A DNA stretch of 7,392 nt from an uncultured Bacteroidales bacterium (GTDB lineage Bacteria; Bacteroidota; Bacteroidia; Bacteroidales; UBA932), in the NCBI GenBank assembly GCA_934678915.1, contig CAKUSF010000106.1:1-7392 (forward strand), written 5' to 3'. Of the stretch, positions 6,703 to 7,392 are shown piece after piece (positions within the stretch are counted from its first letter, which is position 1; every line of letters starts with the position of its first letter). Position numbers and translations under genes: made by a program. The notes under the pieces were generated by a model. The model was not told the origin of the DNA and made no database searches. It saw only the letters and a program-made list of their open reading frames with translations.

Positions 6703-6730
6703 TTGTAATACAACCATATTTTTGTTACAA
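6703..6730. repeat. Paired TTGT/ACAA palindromes in the nqrA leader
   Basis: TTGTAATACAA at 6703-6713 is a perfect 5-1-5 palindrome and TTGTTACAA at 6722-6730 a perfect 4-1-4 palindrome, with centres 18 bases apart. The outer arms TTGTAA (6703-6708) and TTACAA (6725-6730) also form a six-base inverted repeat. They lie just downstream of the predicted nqr -7 box, a position suited to an operator or a leader RNA structure. No known regulator is assigned. Confidence 0.45.
6717..6724 (+). promoter_or_regulatory. Candidate plus-strand -7 box for the helicase gene
   Basis: TATTTTTG matches TAnnTTTG exactly. TTAG at 6693-6696, one mismatch from the TTTG -33 element, lies 20 bases upstream. It would give a leader of about 50 bases before the helicase ATG at 6784. 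A second, imperfect box, TATTTTCG at 6768-6775, ends eight bases before that ATG and could instead give a near-leaderless transcript. The region is AT-rich, so chance matches are likely. Confidence 0.3.
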
Positions 6731-6734
6731 CTTG

Positions 6735-6742
6735 CAAATATA
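6735..6742 (-). promoter_or_regulatory. nqr operon promoter, Bacteroides -7 element
   Basis: TATATTTG on the minus strand matches the Bacteroidota -7 consensus exactly and sits 46 bases before the nqrA ATG, placing the transcription start near 6728. No TTTG occurs at the expected -33 distance. That region instead holds GGAAAATTTCC (6756-6766), an 11-base palindrome. It is the best promoter candidate for the six-gene operon. Confidence 0.6.
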
Positions 6743-6783
6743 CTCATTTTATTCGGGAAAATTTCCGTATTTTCGTCCCCATT

Positions 6784-7392
6784 ATGGAAAAGAATGAAAG
6801 CGCTATTTTTGAAGGGCTGAACGCTGAGCAGAAAAAGGCGGTCGGCAGTGTGGACGGACCGGTGCTGATAGTGGCTGGTGCGGGATCAGGAAAGACAAGG
6901 GTGCTCACGAGCAGAATCGCGTACATCCTTGAGAGGGGGTGCGATCCGTCGAGGATCATGGCATTGACTTTCACCAAGAAAGCAGCCACTGAAATGAAGG
7001 AAAGGATTGCGGTAATGGTGGGCGAAAGGAAGGCCCGAAGACTCTTCATGGGGACTTTCCACTCCATATTCATAAGATTTCTTAGGGGATATGCCGCCTC
7101 GCTGGGCTATCCAACCTCGTTCACCATCTACGACACGAGCGATTCGGTGAGCGGAATAAAGGCTTGCATAAAAGAACTGGGTCTGGATGACAAAGTCTAT
7201 AAGCCAAAAGATGTCTTGGCGAGAATCTCGATGGCAAAGAACAACCTGATTACCGCCACTGCCTACAGAAACAACCAGCAGGCCATCATCAACGACACCC
7301 ATTCCAGGAAGCCACGAATATGCGACATCTACTCCCGCTACGCCGAGAAGTGCAAGAACTCGGGAGTGATGGACTTCGACGACATATTGCTG
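6784..7392 (+). CDS. uvrD: UvrD/PcrA-family superfamily 1 DNA helicase, N-terminal part
   Basis: This frame is open from ATG 6784 to the right edge of the window and encodes the first 203 residues of a 3'-5' DNA helicase of the UvrD/PcrA/Rep group, used in repair and removal of replication blocks. Visible motifs are the Q motif GLNAEQKKAV (11-20), Walker A AGAGSGKT (31-38), motif Ia LTFTKKAATEMKER (61-74) and motif Ib GTFHS (90-94). DFDDILL (197-203), the conserved stretch found shortly before the Walker B DEFQ motif, is also present. Walker B and domains 1B onward in the C-terminal half lie outside the window, so UvrD, PcrA and Rep cannot be separated with certainty. It is transcribed divergently from nqrA across a 95-base gap. 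No Shine-Dalgarno site precedes the ATG. No functional link to NQR is implied. Confidence 0.93.
   Translation, partial: MEKNESAIFEGLNAEQKKAVGSVDGPVLIVAGAGSGKTRVLTSRIAYILERGCDPSRIMALTFTKKAATEMKERIAVMVGERKARRLFMGTFHSIFIRFLRGYAASLGYPTSFTIYDTSDSVSGIKACIKELGLDDKVYKPKDVLARISMAKNNLITATAYRNNQQAIINDTHSRKPRICDIYSRYAEKCKNSGVMDFDDILL

Noticed and set aside
6703..6730. A Rex operator in the nqrA leader
   Set aside because: The half-sites TTGT and ACAA are present, but the spacing and inner bases do not fit the usual Rex box of TTGTGAA/TTCACAA type. Only an unassigned palindrome pair is reported.

Overview
The window carries a complete six-gene nqr operon (nqrA-nqrB-nqrC-nqrD-nqrE-nqrF). It encodes the Na+-translocating NADH:quinone oxidoreductase and is transcribed right to left on the minus strand from about 6728 to 740. 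The gene order is the canonical one. Every cofactor ligand expected from the Vibrio cholerae enzyme is visible: the NqrF 2Fe-2S and FAD residues, the NqrD/NqrE membrane cysteine pairs, and the flavinylated threonines of NqrB and NqrC.

The host is most likely a member of the Bacteroidota, probably Bacteroidales. The predicted promoters match the Bacteroides -7 element TAnnTTTG, Shine-Dalgarno sites are present before only some genes, and base composition looks close to half GC by eye. No finer taxonomic placement is supported.

Layout from left to right. Positions 1-203 are AT-rich and non-coding, with one GC-rich hairpin at 11-41. Positions 204-722 (minus) encode an unrecognised 172-residue protein with two membrane segments at its C-terminus. 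Positions 736-767 hold a near-ideal intrinsic terminator ending the nqr transcript, and its loop and U-run overlap the likely promoter of the 204-722 gene. Positions 788-6688 hold nqrF to nqrA, separated by only 12-21 bases. Positions 6689-6783 are a 95-base divergent control region with -7-like boxes on both strands and two small TTGT/ACAA palindromes. From 6784 (plus) a UvrD/PcrA-type helicase gene begins and runs off the right edge.

NqrF oxidises NADH and passes electrons through FAD and 2Fe-2S to the NqrD/NqrE membrane cluster, then to FMN on NqrC, FMN on NqrB and finally quinone, coupled to Na+ export. Neither the flavin transferase ApbE nor the iron-delivery factor NqrM is encoded here. 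The most unusual coding feature is a roughly 40-residue, seven-cysteine tail on NqrC. No CRISPR array, insertion sequence, tRNA or rRNA was seen, and nothing points to a wholly new system.
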